From positions 1-5,824 of the forward strand of contig JADFHH010000127.1 of the NCBI GenBank assembly GCA_022567275.1: DNA of 5,824 nt. Reading direction: 5' to 3'. The notes under the pieces were generated by a model. It did no database searches. It was not told where the DNA came from and saw only the letters and a list, made by a program, of their open reading frames with translations. Of the stretch, positions 5,111 through 5,824 are shown one piece after another. The DNA comes from Pseudomonadota bacterium. GTDB lineage: Bacteria; Pseudomonadota; Alphaproteobacteria; Rhizobiales; Methyloligellaceae. Position 1 is the first letter of the stretch, and every line of letters begins with the position of its first letter. Position numbers and translations under genes: made by a program.

Positions 5111-5824
5111 ATGCAAGCAAGGATCACCAAGCGGGTAGTAGATACCGTAGAGCCGGGAGACCGGGACCAGTTCGTCTGGGATACAGAAGCCAAGGGATTC
5201 GGCCTCAAGGTCACACCGGCAGGAGGGCGCACCTACATCGTCCAGACCCGCCTTGACGGACGGTTGAGACGCTTCACGATTGGACGGCATGGGTCTCCGT
5301 GGACCCCGGACAAGGCGAGACGCGAAGCGATCAGGCTGCTCGGTCTGGTTGCTTCGGGTAGCGATCCGTCTCTTGAACACAGCAAGGCGCGCGATGACAT
5401 GCGCCTGGGCGACCTCTGCGACCTCTACGCGGAGGAGGGCTGCAACACCAAGAAGCCCATATCGCGCTACAACGACCGCGGTCTCATCCGGCGACACATT
5501 AAGCCTTTGCTCGGCTCCAAGCGTCTTTCAAGCCTGACGCGCGCGGACGCTGAACGGATGATGAGTGATATTGCGGCCGGCAAGACAGCCATTGATGAAA
5601 GAACAGGCTTTCGTGGTCGCTCCATCGTGAAGGGTGGGGAGATTGCTGCCAATAATGCTGTCACCCTGCTCTCTTCAATGCTTTCCTTCGCTATCAACCG
5701 AGGATTAATTGCCGACAATCCCGCCAGAGGGATCAAGAAGTATCGGGCGCAGGCGCGCGAGCGCTTCCTCTCTCAGACAGAACTTGCCCGCCTCGGTGAG
5801 ACCCTGACAGCAGCTGAGAAGGAA
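5111..5824 (+). CDS. Tyrosine-recombinase integrase, N-terminal part
   Basis: This is a site-specific recombinase of the tRNA-targeting phage or island type, which catalyses integration and excision by strand exchange at att sites. The frame runs 238 codons without a stop to the window edge, so the gene is partial at its 3' end. The N-terminal arm-binding domain (about 3-88) includes FVWDTEAKGFGLKVTPAGGR and the following FTIGRHG motif. The helical core-binding domain spans about 96-205, from RLGDLCDLYAEEG to the conserved ADNPARGIKK. The catalytic domain is just beginning at RFLSQTELARL (218-228), so the catalytic Arg, His and Tyr are outside the window. An AGGAG at 5096-5100 lies ten bases before the ATG, and an in-frame TGA at 5087-5089 excludes starts further upstream apart from a TTG at 5090. 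Its position 155 bp inside the tRNA-Gly att fragment indicates that it belongs to the element extending rightward. Confidence 0.9.
   Translation, partial: MQARITKRVVDTVEPGDRDQFVWDTEAKGFGLKVTPAGGRTYIVQTRLDGRLRRFTIGRHGSPWTPDKARREAIRLLGLVASGSDPSLEHSKARDDMRLGDLCDLYAEEGCNTKKPISRYNDRGLIRRHIKPLLGSKRLSSLTRADAERMMSDIAAGKTAIDERTGFRGRSIVKGGEIAANNAVTLLSSMLSFAINRGLIADNPARGIKKYRAQARERFLSQTELARLGETLTAAEKE

Noticed and set aside
5021..5497. A 158-codon minus-strand open frame opposite the integrase start
   Set aside because: The plus strand encodes a convincing arm-binding and core-binding integrase with a good ribosome binding site. The minus-strand product has no family features.

Overview
The window looks like accessory chromosomal DNA from a GC-rich proteobacterium, most likely an alphaproteobacterium. 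This rests on high GC with GC-rich third codon positions, an IS21 element whose IstA/IstB proteins resemble those common in that class, and a tRNA-Gly(GCC) fragment. The species cannot be named from the sequence.

Layout: (1) 1-108 is a short, partly AT-rich flank with no gene I can support. (2) 109-2680 is a 2.57-kb IS21-family insertion sequence with terminal inverted repeats. Its istA and istB genes both read leftward and overlap by an ATGA. istA is broken by about 23 extra bases containing a small palindrome, while istB is intact, so the copy probably cannot move by itself. (3) 2681 to about 2828 is the minus-strand stump of a small Rieske [2Fe-2S] protein gene. It has a stop codon just before the first cluster motif and is cut off by the IS end. 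The missing part is not found beyond the other IS end and no target duplication is visible, so the locus was probably rearranged. (4) 2845-3882 (+) is a D-isomer-specific 2-hydroxyacid dehydrogenase. (5) 3857-4729 (-) is a TfdA/TauD-type Fe(II)/2-oxoglutarate dioxygenase. The two intact enzyme genes converge and their ends overlap by 26 bp. (6) 4730-4910 is the dioxygenase leader and intergenic DNA. (7) 4911-4955 matches the 3' half of a tRNA-Gly(GCC) gene on the minus strand without its 5' half, as expected for an integration att site. (8) 4971-5000 holds three tandem 10-bp repeats. (9) 5111 to the window end is the N-terminal 238 residues of a tyrosine-recombinase integrase, cut by the window edge.

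Interpretation: the dioxygenase and dehydrogenase, with the dead Rieske gene, could be remains of a small oxidative catabolic locus, but no substrate can be assigned. From about 4911 rightward the DNA is best read as the left end of a genomic island or prophage integrated into a tRNA-Gly gene. The geometry predicts a complete minus-strand tRNA-Gly(GCC) at the far right end, outside this window. I found no clearly new biological system. The most informative signals are the att/integrase junction, the scarred IS21 insertion and the severed Rieske gene.
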